From E44-bin32 sp034430615 (GTDB lineage Bacteria; Chloroflexota; Anaerolineae; Anaerolineales; E44-bin32), in contig DAOUEJ010000102.1 of NCBI GenBank assembly GCA_034430615.1, forward strand, positions 1 through 64,000: a stretch of 64,000 bases of DNA. The letters are read 5' to 3'. This document shows positions 1-8,723 of the stretch, in pieces. Made by a program: the position numbers and the translations under genes. The stretch's first letter is position 1; the number at the start of each line of letters is the position of its first letter. The notes under the pieces are model-generated. The model made no database searches, was not told where the DNA came from, and saw nothing but the letters and a program-made list of their open reading frames with translations.

Positions 1-139
1 ACGGCCGGAAATCTGCATTCCCCTTGAACGAACAGTACTTCGTGATCGCCGCCGTCAGTGTCGTCTTCCCGTGGTCGATGTGTCCCATCGTTCCCACGTT
101 CATGTGCGGCTTCGTTCGCTGAAATTTCTCCTTAGCCAT
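1..139 (-). CDS. tuf: Elongation factor Tu, N-terminal 46 residues (cut by window edge)
   Basis: EF-Tu carries aminoacyl-tRNA to the ribosome as a GTP complex. The visible N terminus begins MAKEKFQRTKPHMNVG and contains the P-loop stretch GHIDHGKTTLTAAIT, the G1 motif of translational GTPases; the family usually has GHVDHGKT, so Ile is a mild variant. The ATG at 139 has an AGGAG ribosome site 9-10 bases upstream. It lies downstream of three tRNA genes in the same direction, the classic tRNA-tufB arrangement. The C-terminal part is outside the window. Confidence 0.96.
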   Translation of the reverse strand, partial: MAKEKFQRTKPHMNVGTMGHIDHGKTTLTAAITKYCSFKGNADFRP

Positions 140-187
140 AATTCCTATCTCCTCATGCAATCAAGATCCGGTTGTAATAGAGCTTAG

Positions 188-260
188 AGCCCTCAAGGGG
201 ATTTGAACCCCTGACCCCGTTCTTACCAAGAACGTGCTCTACCGTCTGAGCTATGAGGGC
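188..260 (-). tRNA. tRNA-Thr (GGT anticodon)
   Basis: A 73-base cloverleaf with a 7-bp acceptor stem (GCCCTCA / TGAGGGC), discriminator T, an anticodon loop TTGGTAA giving anticodon GGT, and a T arm with GGTTCAAAT. The 3' CCA is not encoded. It is the last tRNA before tuf, equivalent to thrT in the enterobacterial thrU-tyrU-glyT-thrT-tufB unit. Confidence 0.95.
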
Positions 261-303
261 GGGGACCGCAGCTTCTTTATCGATCAGCAATGCAGCCGCT
301 GAG

Positions 304-386
304 TGGGCGGTGAAGGATTCGAACCTCCGAAGGCGTATGCCAGCTGATTTACAGTCAGCCCCCTTTGGCCACTTGGGTAACCGCCC
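304..386 (-). tRNA. tRNA-Tyr (GTA anticodon)
   Basis: An 83-base class II tRNA with a long variable arm, acceptor stem GGGCGGT / ACCGCCC, and an anticodon loop CTGTAAA giving GTA. CCA is not encoded. It sits between the two Thr tRNAs; only 43 bases separate it from tRNA-Thr(GGT), so the tRNA-Gly found at this point in E. coli is absent. Confidence 0.95.
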
Positions 387-452
387 GTGGTCGCCCTATT
401 CCCTTTCCCAGTCTTCCCAGGTTGTGGGCCTCGTGGGCTTGCTGGGAAAACA

Positions 453-524
453 AGCCGACGATGGGAATCGAACCCATAACCTACCGCTTACAAGGCGGTT
501 GCTCTGCCGTTGAGCTACGTCGGC
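453..524 (-). tRNA. tRNA-Thr (TGT anticodon)
   Basis: A 72-base cloverleaf with acceptor stem GCCGACG / CGTCGGC, anticodon loop CTTGTAA giving TGT, and T arm GGTTCGATT. CCA is not encoded. First tRNA of the tRNA-tuf transcription unit, about 30 bases after the predicted start site. Confidence 0.95.
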
Positions 525-563
525 ATGACAACAAAATGCGCCTCACCTGCACGGCGCTGTTTT

Positions 564-572
564 ATTATACCA
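564..572 (-). promoter_or_regulatory. Extended -10 promoter of the tRNA-tuf unit
   Basis: On the minus strand the sequence reads TGGTATAAT, a perfect TATAAT preceded by the TGn extension. No good -35 is visible, as expected for an extended -10 promoter. It points to tRNA-Thr(TGT), about 40 bases downstream. Confidence 0.75.
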
Positions 573-601
573 GACACTCCTGCCGACCTCGCGCGCCGAG
601 T

Positions 602-1378
602 TTACCAAGATTCAGGGGCAGCGTCAATGGACCTTGAATTTCGCTGCTCCCGGGCTGTAAATAAAACGATGGATCCGGCCACTGCCGCGTTGAGGGAGCT
701 GATGTGCCCACCCATCGGAATATGCACCAGGAAATCACACGATTCGCGCACCAAACGCCGTAGCCCGGCTCCCTCGTTCCCAACAACGAGCGCCATGCGT
801 CCCGTGAATGAGGCCTGTGTATATATCTTAGCCCCTGATCCCTGATCAAGGCCTGCGATCCAGAACTGGGCATCCTTGAGAACACGCATCGCTTGCGCCA
901 GGTTGTGCCTGGCAATCAGCAGGTGCTCGCTCGCACCAGCAGAAGCGCGCACGACTGCCGGTGTCACCGAAGCGCTGCGGTGTGCCGGGATGAGCACCCC
1001 GGCGACGCCGACAGCCTCCGCGCTGCGCAGGAGTGTGCCCAGGTTTTGCGGATCCTGGAGCATATCCAGGATCAGGACCAGGGCTCCTGCTGGAGACTTC
1101 TCGCAGCGTTTAATGACGGCTATCAGGTCCTCATAAGGATAAGGACCAGCATCAGCCAGGACACCCTGATGATTGACCCCAGAACGATCCAGTTCCTGAC
1201 GCTGGACATACGTGACGGGGATATCTTGCTCGCCCGCAAGGTCGATAAGCTGCGCGAGCGTCCCTTCGATTTGCGCGCCCTGTGCTATCCGGATGGCGTT
1301 AACCGACCGCCGGCCAGCTTTCAGCGTCTCAACGATTGGGTTCCGGCCGTAAAGTGTGTCTCCCGGCGCAGTTGTCAT
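602..1378 (-). CDS. rlmB: SpoU-family 23S rRNA 2'-O-methyltransferase (RlmB-like)
   Basis: A 258-residue SPOUT enzyme expected to 2'-O-methylate a guanosine of 23S rRNA (Gm2251 in E. coli) using SAM. The N terminus (TLYGRNPIVETL) is the RNA-binding substrate domain. The C-terminal knot carries the three SpoU motifs: NLGTLLRSAEAVGV, VVGNEGAGL and the IPM...SLNAAVAG loop. The ATG at 1378 was chosen because the family starts just before LYGRNP; longer reading would run back into cysS. Third gene of a leftward PIN/TRAM-cysS-rlmB operon, 82 bases after cysS. Exact rRNA position is inferred. Confidence 0.88.
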   Translation of the reverse strand: MTTAPGDTLYGRNPIVETLKAGRRSVNAIRIAQGAQIEGTLAQLIDLAGEQDIPVTYVQRQELDRSGVNHQGVLADAGPYPYEDLIAVIKRCEKSPAGALVLILDMLQDPQNLGTLLRSAEAVGVAGVLIPAHRSASVTPAVVRASAGASEHLLIARHNLAQAMRVLKDAQFWIAGLDQGSGAKIYTQASFTGRMALVVGNEGAGLRRLVRESCDFLVHIPMGGHISSLNAAVAGSIVLFTAREQRNSRSIDAAPESW

Positions 1379-1460
1379 CGGATGTGCACCATGGGCTTTG
1401 AGCCCCAGGAGATCATCTTGGTGGAATGTGATGAGAACGAGCAGACTTCTGGGGCGAGGA

Positions 1461-2855
1461 TCACACTTTGCGCCAGGTGGTGACTCCCTTACTATCTTCC
1501 AGGGTAACATCCATCTTCGCCAGGCGATCGCGGATTTGATCTGCAAGTGCGAATTGGCCAGCCTCCCGCAGTGACTGCCTGATCTCGATCAGCAGTTCGA
1601 TGAAGGGGCCGGCGTCCCCCTCCAACCCGGCAATCTCGAGCTGTAAACCTAGCACTTCTGCCAGCTCACGCAGCACGGCCTGTGACCGTGAAAGATCGGG
1701 GTTGCTAGCTCCAGCCGCACGCGCTTCGTTGATCGCCTTTACCAAATCAAACAGATGCCCCAACGCGCCGGCTGTGTTGAAATCGTCATCCATCGCCGAC
1801 TTGAACCCATCCCGTGCGGCCTCGTTCGCTGCTTCCAATTGATGGGTGAGTTCAGCAGGAACATCCTTCAGAGGGATAGCCGGTCGCAGCCCTCCCTTCA
1901 AACGGGCGAGCGCCGCCGCAGCCTGCTCGATTACCGCATCGTTGAAAGTGACTGGGCTGCGGTAGCTGGCATTCAGAATGAGTATGCGCAGGACATCTGG
2001 CTCGTGTTCCTCCAGGAATGCTTCGATCGTGAATACATTTCCTGTCGATTTTGACATGTCGGCACCGCTGAGCTGCATCATGCCGTTGTGCACCCAGTAG
2101 CGCGAGAAAGGCACACCACTGTAGCTTTCGGATTGGGCGATTTCATTTTCGTGATGGGGAAATATCAGGTCATTTCCACCGCCGTGGATGTCGATTTGCT
2201 CTCCAAGATGGTGCAGGCTCATCGCAGAGCACTCGATGTGCCACCCTGGTCTGCCAAGCCCCCATGGGCTTTCCCAGGCTGGCTCACCAGGCTTGGCTGA
2301 TTTCCACAGGGCAAAATCGGCCGGGTCTTCCTTGCGGCTATCGACCTCAAGCCGGGCGCCAGCCCGCATATCCTCTACATGGCGATGTGAAAGCCGACCA
2401 TAGTCTTCATCCCGGGCAACCCGGAAATATACGTCTCCATCGATAGCGTATGCATAACCGCGCTCGATCAAACCCTCCACCATGTCGATGATAGTCTCGA
2501 TCTCAAGCGAAACGCGCGGGTACACCGACGCGGGTTTGATGTTCAGGTCCTTCAGATGCTGGTCGTATTCATCAATGTAGGTATTGGCCAGCTCAAGCGC
2601 ATCGGCACCCAATTCCTGGGCCCTCAAGATCACCTTATCGTCAACATCTGTGTAATTCATGACGTGTTTGATCTCGTAACCGCTGTATTCGAGGTAGCGC
2701 TTGATGACGTCAAAGACAATGGACGACATCGCGTGTCCGACGTGGGCTTTGTCGTAGACTGTAGGCCCGCAGACATACATTCGCACTTTACCTGGTTCGA
2801 TCGTCTCGAAAGGTTCCTTGCTGCGAGTGAGTGTGTTATAGATTGTTAGCGTCAT
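1461..2855 (-). CDS. cysS: Cysteinyl-tRNA synthetase
   Basis: Class I aminoacyl-tRNA synthetase that charges tRNA-Cys; 464 residues, normal for the family. Visible are the zinc/cysteine site start (VCGPTVYD, Cys29), the HIGH signature as HVGH (residues 38-41), the zinc ligands near WHIECSAM, HGGGNDLIFPHHENE, and the KMSKS loop as DMSKSTGN. The first lysine of KMSKS is Asp here, while the catalytic second lysine is kept. Starts 6 bases after the PIN/TRAM gene stop, so the two are probably co-translated. Confidence 0.96.
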   Translation of the reverse strand: MTLTIYNTLTRSKEPFETIEPGKVRMYVCGPTVYDKAHVGHAMSSIVFDVIKRYLEYSGYEIKHVMNYTDVDDKVILRAQELGADALELANTYIDEYDQHLKDLNIKPASVYPRVSLEIETIIDMVEGLIERGYAYAIDGDVYFRVARDEDYGRLSHRHVEDMRAGARLEVDSRKEDPADFALWKSAKPGEPAWESPWGLGRPGWHIECSAMSLHHLGEQIDIHGGGNDLIFPHHENEIAQSESYSGVPFSRYWVHNGMMQLSGADMSKSTGNVFTIEAFLEEHEPDVLRILILNASYRSPVTFNDAVIEQAAAALARLKGGLRPAIPLKDVPAELTHQLEAANEAARDGFKSAMDDDFNTAGALGHLFDLVKAINEARAAGASNPDLSRSQAVLRELAEVLGLQLEIAGLEGDAGPFIELLIEIRQSLREAGQFALADQIRDRLAKMDVTLEDSKGVTTWRKV

Positions 2856-2861
2856 GAAGCC

Positions 2862-3938
2862 CTACTCCCCCAGGACTGGCTGAACAGGTTCGGCACCCGG
2901 CCGGGCGAAGATCATTCTTCCAGCTGCAGTTTGAAGCACTTTCGTTACGGTGACGGGAACCACCTGATTGATATACCCCTTGCCTTCCTCGACCACGACC
3001 ATGGTCCCGTCGTCGAGATATCCCACACCCTGTCCAACCTCTTTCCCTTCCTGGATGACGCTCACCTCAAGCGTCTCGCCAGGCAGAAAGACCGTCTTCA
3101 CAGCGTTGGCAAGCTCATTGATATTGAGAACCGTTACACCCTGCAGTTCGGCGACACGATTGAGGTTATAGTCGTTGGTCAGGATACTGCTCCGCAGCTG
3201 CTTGGCGAGCACGACCAGCTTGTCATCGACCTCGCGCACACCTTCCACGTCAAGATCGGTTACCCTGAAGGAAATGTTGGGGTCCTTTTGCAGACGGTTG
3301 AGGATGTCGAGCCCACGCCGGCCGCGCTGGCGCCGTAGGCTGTCGGATGAATCGGCAATATGCTGGAGTTCGTTTAGGACAAAGGCTGGGACCAGCATCG
3401 GTCCATTGATGAAGCCGGTGTGAGCGATATCGGCGATGCGGCCATCAATAATTACGCTCGTGTCGAGCAGCACGCTCCCTCCACCGCTGACAGCTCCCTT
3501 TGCTTCCTGAACCGTGCTTGAAAAGCGCGAACTGATCAGGTTCAGAATGTCACTCTGGCGAGTGATGAACACCGCCACGCTCAAATAACTAAATAGGACC
3601 ACACCCAGGAAGGGAAGGATCTGGCTGAAGGGTGAGGGCAGGAAAGAGAGGGGAAAGGCAACCAGTGCTGCCACGATTAAACCCACGATGAGACCGATCG
3701 CCCCGGCGATGATGCTGCGGGCCGATAGCTGGGCGATTTGTGATCGAATGGCCCGTGTGGGTCGGGTGGTAATAAATGGTGTCACCACCAGCCCCATCAA
3801 TGCACCGACCAGCCCAAATACGCTCGCCCAGAGGACCGGCTGCTCGCCAGCGGACTTCCCCAGCAAGGTGCCAAGGTAGACACCTCCGACTGCAAATGCG
3901 ACCATGCCGATCAGGCGGAATACAAAATCAATGCTCAT
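2862..3938 (-). CDS. Membrane PIN/TRAM-domain protein (YacL-type)
   Basis: 358 residues. About 115 N-terminal residues form four hydrophobic helices. These are followed by a PIN-like ribonuclease domain whose acidic residues are visible (LLDTSVIIDGRIADI, VLNELQHIADS, ILTNDYNLN) and a C-terminal TRAM RNA-binding domain (GETLEVSVIQEG to VTVTKVLQ). The family (B. subtilis YacL) is found next to translation and isoprenoid genes; a role in RNA turnover at the membrane is inferred. The ATG at 3938 follows an AGGCAGGG ribosome site. An upstream in-frame GTG (3957-3959) falls in a hairpin and is less likely. Confidence 0.88.
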   Translation of the reverse strand: MSIDFVFRLIGMVAFAVGGVYLGTLLGKSAGEQPVLWASVFGLVGALMGLVVTPFITTRPTRAIRSQIAQLSARSIIAGAIGLIVGLIVAALVAFPLSFLPSPFSQILPFLGVVLFSYLSVAVFITRQSDILNLISSRFSSTVQEAKGAVSGGGSVLLDTSVIIDGRIADIAHTGFINGPMLVPAFVLNELQHIADSSDSLRRQRGRRGLDILNRLQKDPNISFRVTDLDVEGVREVDDKLVVLAKQLRSSILTNDYNLNRVAELQGVTVLNINELANAVKTVFLPGETLEVSVIQEGKEVGQGVGYLDDGTMVVVEEGKGYINQVVPVTVTKVLQTAAGRMIFARPGAEPVQPVLGE

Positions 3939-3955
3939 AGCCCTGCCTTTTAATA

Positions 3956-3990
3956 ACACTGTGGACGCCCGGTTTCGGCGTCCACAGTGT
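3956..3990 (-). promoter_or_regulatory. Perfect 14-bp hairpin in the leader of the PIN/TRAM gene
   Basis: Stem arms 3956-3969 and 3977-3990 pair without mismatch around a 7-base loop. Its 3' foot is 17 bases upstream of the ATG at 3938 and just before the ribosome site. There is no U-run after it, so it is not a standard terminator. A cis-regulatory or RNase-processing element is possible. Confidence 0.6.
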
Positions 3991-4197
3991 GGAAAACCCC
4001 CATCCCCTTGGTTCGTTGACCGATGGCCCTCAAATGCCGAACGATCGTCGTGTATCGGATATAGAAGCCTGGTAAACGAATTGTGCGGATGATGCCGGGC
4101 GAAGAAGGCGCAAATAAAGGATAAACGAACCTTCTCGCAAGTTCATGATAACACGCCGCCCGAGGGCATGTCAACGCGTGAGGTACTTCGTGTGGTG

Positions 4198-4203
4198 TAC
4201 AAT
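4198..4203 (+). promoter_or_regulatory. Possible -10 of surE
   Basis: TACAAT lies 22 bases before the surE ATG. No convincing -35 at 16-18 bases, so the call rests on the hexamer and its position. Confidence 0.35.
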
Positions 4204-4225
4204 CGCCCTTCTGCGGAGACTTGCT

Positions 4226-4996
4226 ATGCACATTCTTATCACGAACGACGACGGTGTCCAGGCCCCGGGCTTACTAGCCCTGGCCCAGGCCTTTCAAGGT
4301 CTGGGCAGGGTGACGGTACTTGCGCCCGATCGAAATTGGTCCGCCTCTGGTCATGTGAAAACAATGCATCGGCCGCTCCGTGTTAGGGAGACACAACTCG
4401 CCGATGGCACTCCAGCGCTGGCCACTGATGGTTCGCCTTCCGACTGTGTCGCTCTCGCTGTCCTGGGGTTGGTCAAAGAGCCGCTCGACTTCGTCGTCTC
4501 CGGGATCAATCCACGGGCGAATGTCGGGAATGATCTGACCTACAGCGGCACTGTCACGGCGGCGATGGAGGCGGGGATTTCCGGATTACCCGGTTTCGCT
4601 TGCTCGGTTGACCCTCAGGATGACCGCCGTGGCCCTATCGACTACCAACCCGCTGCCAACATCTTTCGATCGATCATCACTCAGGCCATGGCTAAGCCAC
4701 GGCCCGAGGCGCTCATCCTCAATATCAATGTCCCCCTTACCCCGGTCGAGCAAATTAAAGGAGTCGCCATCACCCGGCAGGGAATCCGGGTGTATCGTGA
4801 TGCGCTGGTGCAGAGAGACGATCCGCGGGGTGAGAAGTACTACTGGATAGGGGGTGAAACCCCGACTGGGTTTCCGGATTCCGGAACTGATTTCTGGGCA
4901 CTGGCCAACGGGTATGTCTCCGTAACACCACTTTCACTCGACCTGACCGCCTCCCAGCTGCTGCCCACACTTGAGGCCTGGGATCTGACCCTTTAA
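4226..4996 (+). CDS. surE: 5'/3'-nucleotidase SurE
   Basis: 256 residues. SurE is a metal-dependent survival phosphatase that removes phosphate from nucleoside 5' and 3' monophosphates. The metal site motif ILITNDDGVQAPG opens the protein; VAPDRNWSASGH, TDGTPSDCV-like ATDGSPSDCV, and VSGINPRANVGNDLTYSGTV are all family hallmarks. The ATG at 4226 was chosen because the beta strand ILITNDDG begins two residues later and GGAG lies upstream; the 27 additional in-frame residues upstream are not family-like. Monocistronic and convergent with the formate dehydrogenase operon. Confidence 0.96.
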   Translation: MHILITNDDGVQAPGLLALAQAFQGLGRVTVLAPDRNWSASGHVKTMHRPLRVRETQLADGTPALATDGSPSDCVALAVLGLVKEPLDFVVSGINPRANVGNDLTYSGTVTAAMEAGISGLPGFACSVDPQDDRRGPIDYQPAANIFRSIITQAMAKPRPEALILNINVPLTPVEQIKGVAITRQGIRVYRDALVQRDDPRGEKYYWIGGETPTGFPDSGTDFWALANGYVSVTPLSLDLTASQLLPTLEAWDLTL

Positions 4997-4997
4997 C

Positions 4998-5030
4998 CAC
5001 ACGAGGGAGGCTATCCGCCTCCCTCGTGTG
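4998..5030. terminator. Strong hairpin between convergent surE and fdhA
   Basis: Arms 4998-5011 and 5017-5030 make a perfect 14-bp stem with a TATCC loop. It lies 2 bases after the surE stop and 23 before the fdhA stop. U-runs are weak on both sides, so it may act as a bidirectional terminator or 3'-end stabiliser. Confidence 0.6.
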
Positions 5031-5052
5031 AGAGCGATTTCATAGAACAAGC

Positions 5053-7128
5053 TCAGCCCTGGACTGCCTCCGGCAGTGGTTCAATCCGTACGGCAGAGAC
5101 TTTGTACTCAGGGATCTTCGCCACCGGGTCGATATTCTTCGACGTCAGCAAGTTAGCGGCTGCCTCGGCGAAGTGGAAGGTCATGAACACCGTTCCCGGT
5201 GGTGAGCGGCGTGTGACGACCGCTTGTGCCTGGACAGCCCCACGGCGGGATTCGACCCTGACCATCCCACCCGGTTCAATAGAATATTTCTCTGCATCAT
5301 CGGGATGGATTTCCACTTCCGCTACTGGCGCCAGGCTGTCGAGTTCCGGTGACCGTCTCGACATTGTGCCCCCGTGCCAGTGGAAGAGCACTCGACCCGT
5401 GGAAAGGATCAGGGGGTACTCCGCGTCTGGTAATTCGGCGGCCTCCTTAAATTCGACCGCACTGAATAAACCAAGGCCACGGGTGAACTTGCCAACATGC
5501 AGAATTGGGGTTCCCGGATGATCTGGGGTCGGACAAGGCCACTGCAAGCCTCCACCCTCCAGTCTTGCATGCGAGATTCCGGCATACTGCGGGGTCAGAG
5601 CAGCCATTTCATCAAAGATCTGGGACGAATCTTCATACTCCCAACCTGTGCCCATCTCATTCGCCAGCCTGGTGAGAATCTCCCAGTCCGTGAGTGCGCT
5701 TCCCATGGGTTCGATCGCCTTTCGTACCAGGTGAACCCTGCGCTCTGTGTTGGTAAAGGTTCCTGTTTTTTCCGCAAAACTGACCGCTGGAAGCACTACA
5801 TCAGCGAGCTGAGCTGTCTCGTTCAGGAAAATATCCTGCACGGCGAGGAACTCGACCGCACGCAGCGCTTCTTCGACATGTGACTGATCCGGATCGGAGA
5901 GGATCGGGTTCTCGCCCATGACATAGATCGCTTTAACCTCTCCTGCCAGGGCGGCATCCACGATCTCGGTCACGGTCAATCCGGGCGTCAGGCTCAGCAT
6001 GTCCTCCCTGACTCCCCAACCGTCGGCGAATTTCGCCCGCATTCCTGGGTCTGCCACAGCCTGATACCCTGGGTAGACATTCACCAGGCCACCCATGTCG
6101 CATGCGCCCTGGACATTGTTCTGCCCACGGAGAGGGTTTAATCCCGTACCGGGCCGACCTACCTGCCCGCAAAGCAGGGCCAGGTTGGCCAGCGATTTCA
6201 CGTTATCCGTTCCGGTCGTATGCTGGGTAATCCCCATTGCCCAGAAGATGGCCGAGGCCGACGAACCGGCGTAGAGCCTGGCGGCTTGGATGATGTCATC
6301 GGCAGGCACGCCAGTGATTCCAGCCGCGCGCTGCGGCGTCCAAGCCTTAACCGATTCGCGGTAGATCTCGAGGCCTTCCGTGCGTGCTGCAATAAAATCT
6401 CGATCGTGCAGATCCTCTTCGAGGATCACATGTCCGATGGCGTTTACCAGAGCGACGTCCGTTCCCGGGCGCTGACGCAAGTGCAGGTAGGCAAAATTGG
6501 CCAGTTCGATCCGGCGCGGGTCAACCAGGATCAAGCGTGCGCCATGTTCACGGACCGCTTTCTTCATCTGCAAACTGAGTACTGGGTGGGATTCGGTCGT
6601 GTTGCTGCCAATTACGAACAGCACTTGGGCGGCCGGGATATCGTCGATCGAGTTGGTCATTGCTCCTGAGCCGAGAGTTGTGGCCAGACCGGCCACGCTG
6701 CTCGAGTGTCAAAGACGAGCGCAGTGATCAATGTTATTCGTACCCACCACGGCGCGCGCCAGCTTCTGCATCAGGTAATTTTCTTCGTTTGTGCACTTGG
6801 CAGATGTCAGGAAGGCGATGCTGTCTGGCCCGTACTTGGTGCGCAAGTCCATTAGACGACCTGCCACGAGTGTCAGCGCTGAGGCCCAGGATGCCTCAGC
6901 AAAAGAGGTGGAGCGGGCATCTCGCATCAGCGGCGTGGTCAGGCGGTCAGGAGCGTAGATAAAGTCATAGCCGAAGCGGCCTTTAACGCACAGGTTGCCG
7001 AAATTGACCCGATTATCGAAGCGACCCTCCACGCGGAAGATCTGGTCACCACTCAGATGCAGATCCATCTGGCAGCCAACGCCACAGTAGGGACAGGTTG
7101 TTGCAACAATTCGTTCGTCGCGCAGCAT
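5053..7128 (-). CDS. fdhA: Formate dehydrogenase catalytic subunit with selenocysteine (UGA at 6709-6711)
   Basis: Molybdopterin (or tungstopterin) oxidoreductase that interconverts formate and CO2; 691 residues when the in-frame TGA is read as Sec. The N terminus holds a [4Fe-4S] site, CPYCGVGC plus NLCVKG (Cys12, 15, 19, 47). The TGA is codon 140 in the context HCARL-U-HSSSVAGLA, the same residue number and context as Sec140 of E. coli FdhF. A SECIS-like hairpin follows. The rest shows bis-MGD binding motifs (LFVIGSNTTESHP, LLCGQVGRPGTGLNPLRGQNNVQG, and a C-terminal MopB region). ATG at 7128 has GAGGAG. Starts one base after the Fe-S subunit stop. A naive gene finder would split it into two ORFs. 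Confidence 0.95.
6680..6696 (-). promoter_or_regulatory. Bacterial SECIS hairpin apical part
   Basis: Beginning 12 bases after the UGA, the minus strand reads GTGGCC-GGTCT-GGCCAC, a 6-bp stem with a GGUCU loop. The E. coli fdhF SECIS presents the same GGUCU loop to SelB at this distance. It directs selenocysteine insertion at 6709-6711. Confidence 0.85.
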
Positions 7129-7129
7129 T

Positions 7130-7858
7130 TTACGCTCCTCGATCGAGATGCGGCCCTTTGCGTGATTGCTTGCCTTTCCCGCGCAGGCGGGTTTCCTTGA
7201 AAATATCGTCGGGGGAGATGCCTTGCTCGAACAGGAATTCCCGCTTGCCCTTGAGCGCCCCGGTCGGGCATACCCCAACACATTGACCACAGAAGACACA
7301 GGTCGTTTCGGGCATCGGTTTCTCAAAGAAGGTGCTGATCTGGGTTCCAAAACCCCGCCCGCTGAAATTTATCGCATAGGTGTACTGGGCGTCCTCGGCG
7401 CAGACCTGGACGCAGCGCCAGCAGAGGACACACTTTGCATAGTCCCGAATATAGGCTGGGTTGTCGTCGATCAGTGCGGGTTGGCGTTTACGGGCACCGT
7501 TAAACCGTTCCGGCCGGGCCTGATACTCTTCCAGCATGTTGAGCACTTCCGGTGAATCGGAGAGATCGACGCTGGCCGCCAGCATCTCAAGGATCGTGCG
7601 CCTGGCCCTCTCGACTTGTGCAGAGCGGGTGTGAACGACCGACTCCGGGCGAGCCTCGGTCACACAGGAGGCCTGCAAGCCACGAGTGCCCTCGACCTCC
7701 ACGACACATAACCGGCAGAGACCGTTGGCCGTGGTATGCGCAAAATAGCACAGGACGGGGATATCGATGCCGGCTTGCTGCGCGGCCTCAAGGATCGTCT
7801 TTCCACGCTCAACCTCTACGGTTTGACCATCGATGGTGAGTTTGACTTTGTCAGTCAC
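7130..7858 (-). CDS. Formate dehydrogenase iron-sulfur subunit (NuoG-N/HydA-type)
   Basis: 242 residues. An N-terminal [2Fe-2S] plant-type ferredoxin domain has Cys37, 48, 51 and 65. It is followed by the linker helix region and two [4Fe-4S] clusters in CVLCWRCVQVC and CVFCGQCVGVCPTGAL. This is the domain set usually fused to the N terminus of clostridial NAD(P)-linked FdhA or NuoG; here it is a separate gene. It should wire electrons from FdhA to the NuoF-like flavin subunit. Stop at 7130-7132 is one base from the fdhA ATG, implying translational coupling. Confidence 0.9.
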   Translation of the reverse strand: MTDKVKLTIDGQTVEVERGKTILEAAQQAGIDIPVLCYFAHTTANGLCRLCVVEVEGTRGLQASCVTEARPESVVHTRSAQVERARRTILEMLAASVDLSDSPEVLNMLEEYQARPERFNGARKRQPALIDDNPAYIRDYAKCVLCWRCVQVCAEDAQYTYAINFSGRGFGTQISTFFEKPMPETTCVFCGQCVGVCPTGALKGKREFLFEQGISPDDIFKETRLRGKGKQSRKGPHLDRGA

Positions 7859-7888
7859 GTTTTACACACCCTCCTGAACAGATCCATT

Positions 7889-8722
7889 TCAGCCGAAAAC
7901 GCTTGCCGAGAAATCCTCAACCCGCGTTTGGGATCCACTCTGCAACCTCTCCGGATGTGAGTAGACACGCATGCTCGCCCTGCGCACATAGCCAACCAGG
8001 GTGATGTTCAAATCCCGGGCCATCGCAACCGAGAGCGAAGTCGGTGAATTGCGCGAGGCGATGAGCGGGCAGCCCATGCGGGCGGCCTTCTTTAGCATCT
8101 CTGATGAAAGCCTTCCTGTAGTGAGAAGGATGCGTCCCCGGGTATCAATAGCCTGCATCAGGCAAAGGCCGAGAACCTTATCAATGGTATTATGCCGGCC
8201 AACATCCTCGGCCAGTGCAAGCAGTCTTTTCCCATCTGAAAGGCCCGCGCTGTGGACACCCCGGGAGCGGGCATACAGGCTGTCCGGGCTCTGCAGTAGT
8301 GAAAATTGTTCGACCAGCGTCTGTGGATCCAGGCTGAAGCCACCGGCCAGCATTTCTAGTCCCGATTGCGGATCATCGAAGGTAACCCCACCTCCACAGC
8401 CAGAGGTGATAATCCTGCGTTCGGGCATCGAAACGTGCTTGACCGTCCAGACATCAACGCAGCACGACTGTGCGCTCACATGGGTATGGTCTACATCCGC
8501 AAGACTGCCGATCAATCCTTCGGTAGCCATGAAACCCAGGGCCAGTGCTTCAAGCTGGTGCGGTGTGCCCATAATCGTAGCCAACTCGAGGCCATTGAGG
8601 TAGATCGTGATCAAGGCCTCCTCGATCAACTCACCGGAGACCTGGCGCGCCTCCACCCCCAGTTCCAACCACTGAGCTTCAACTACGCCCGGATGTCCGC
8701 GAAACTCGTCTGAAGAGTCCAA
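7889..8722 (-). CDS. fdhD: Formate dehydrogenase accessory sulfurtransferase FdhD
   Basis: 277 residues. FdhD passes sulfur from the cysteine desulfurase to the Mo-bis-MGD cofactor of formate dehydrogenase, which is needed for activity. The sulfur-transfer loop appears as TSGCGGG, and EDVGRHNTIDKVLG and TTGRLSSEMLKKA are family signatures. The start is taken as TTG at 8722, directly after the NuoEF stop (8724-8726); no better in-frame ATG precedes the conserved core. Lying between structural genes of the complex supports a dedicated maturation role. Confidence 0.93.
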   Translation of the reverse strand: MDSSDEFRGHPGVVEAQWLELGVEARQVSGELIEEALITIYLNGLELATIMGTPHQLEALALGFMATEGLIGSLADVDHTHVSAQSCCVDVWTVKHVSMPERRIITSGCGGGVTFDDPQSGLEMLAGGFSLDPQTLVEQFSLLQSPDSLYARSRGVHSAGLSDGKRLLALAEDVGRHNTIDKVLGLCLMQAIDTRGRILLTTGRLSSEMLKKAARMGCPLIASRNSPTSLSVAMARDLNITLVGYVRRASMRVYSHPERLQSGSQTRVEDFSASVFG

Positions 8723-8723
8723 A

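Noticed and set aside
602..1546. Longer rlmB reading from 1546
   Set aside because: The extra 56 residues overlap the cysS C terminus and are not SpoU-like; ATG 1378 fits the family.
6680..6711. Formate dehydrogenase reads as two separate ORFs
   Set aside because: The TGA is at the Sec position with a SECIS hairpin after it, so it is one gene and not a split or broken one.
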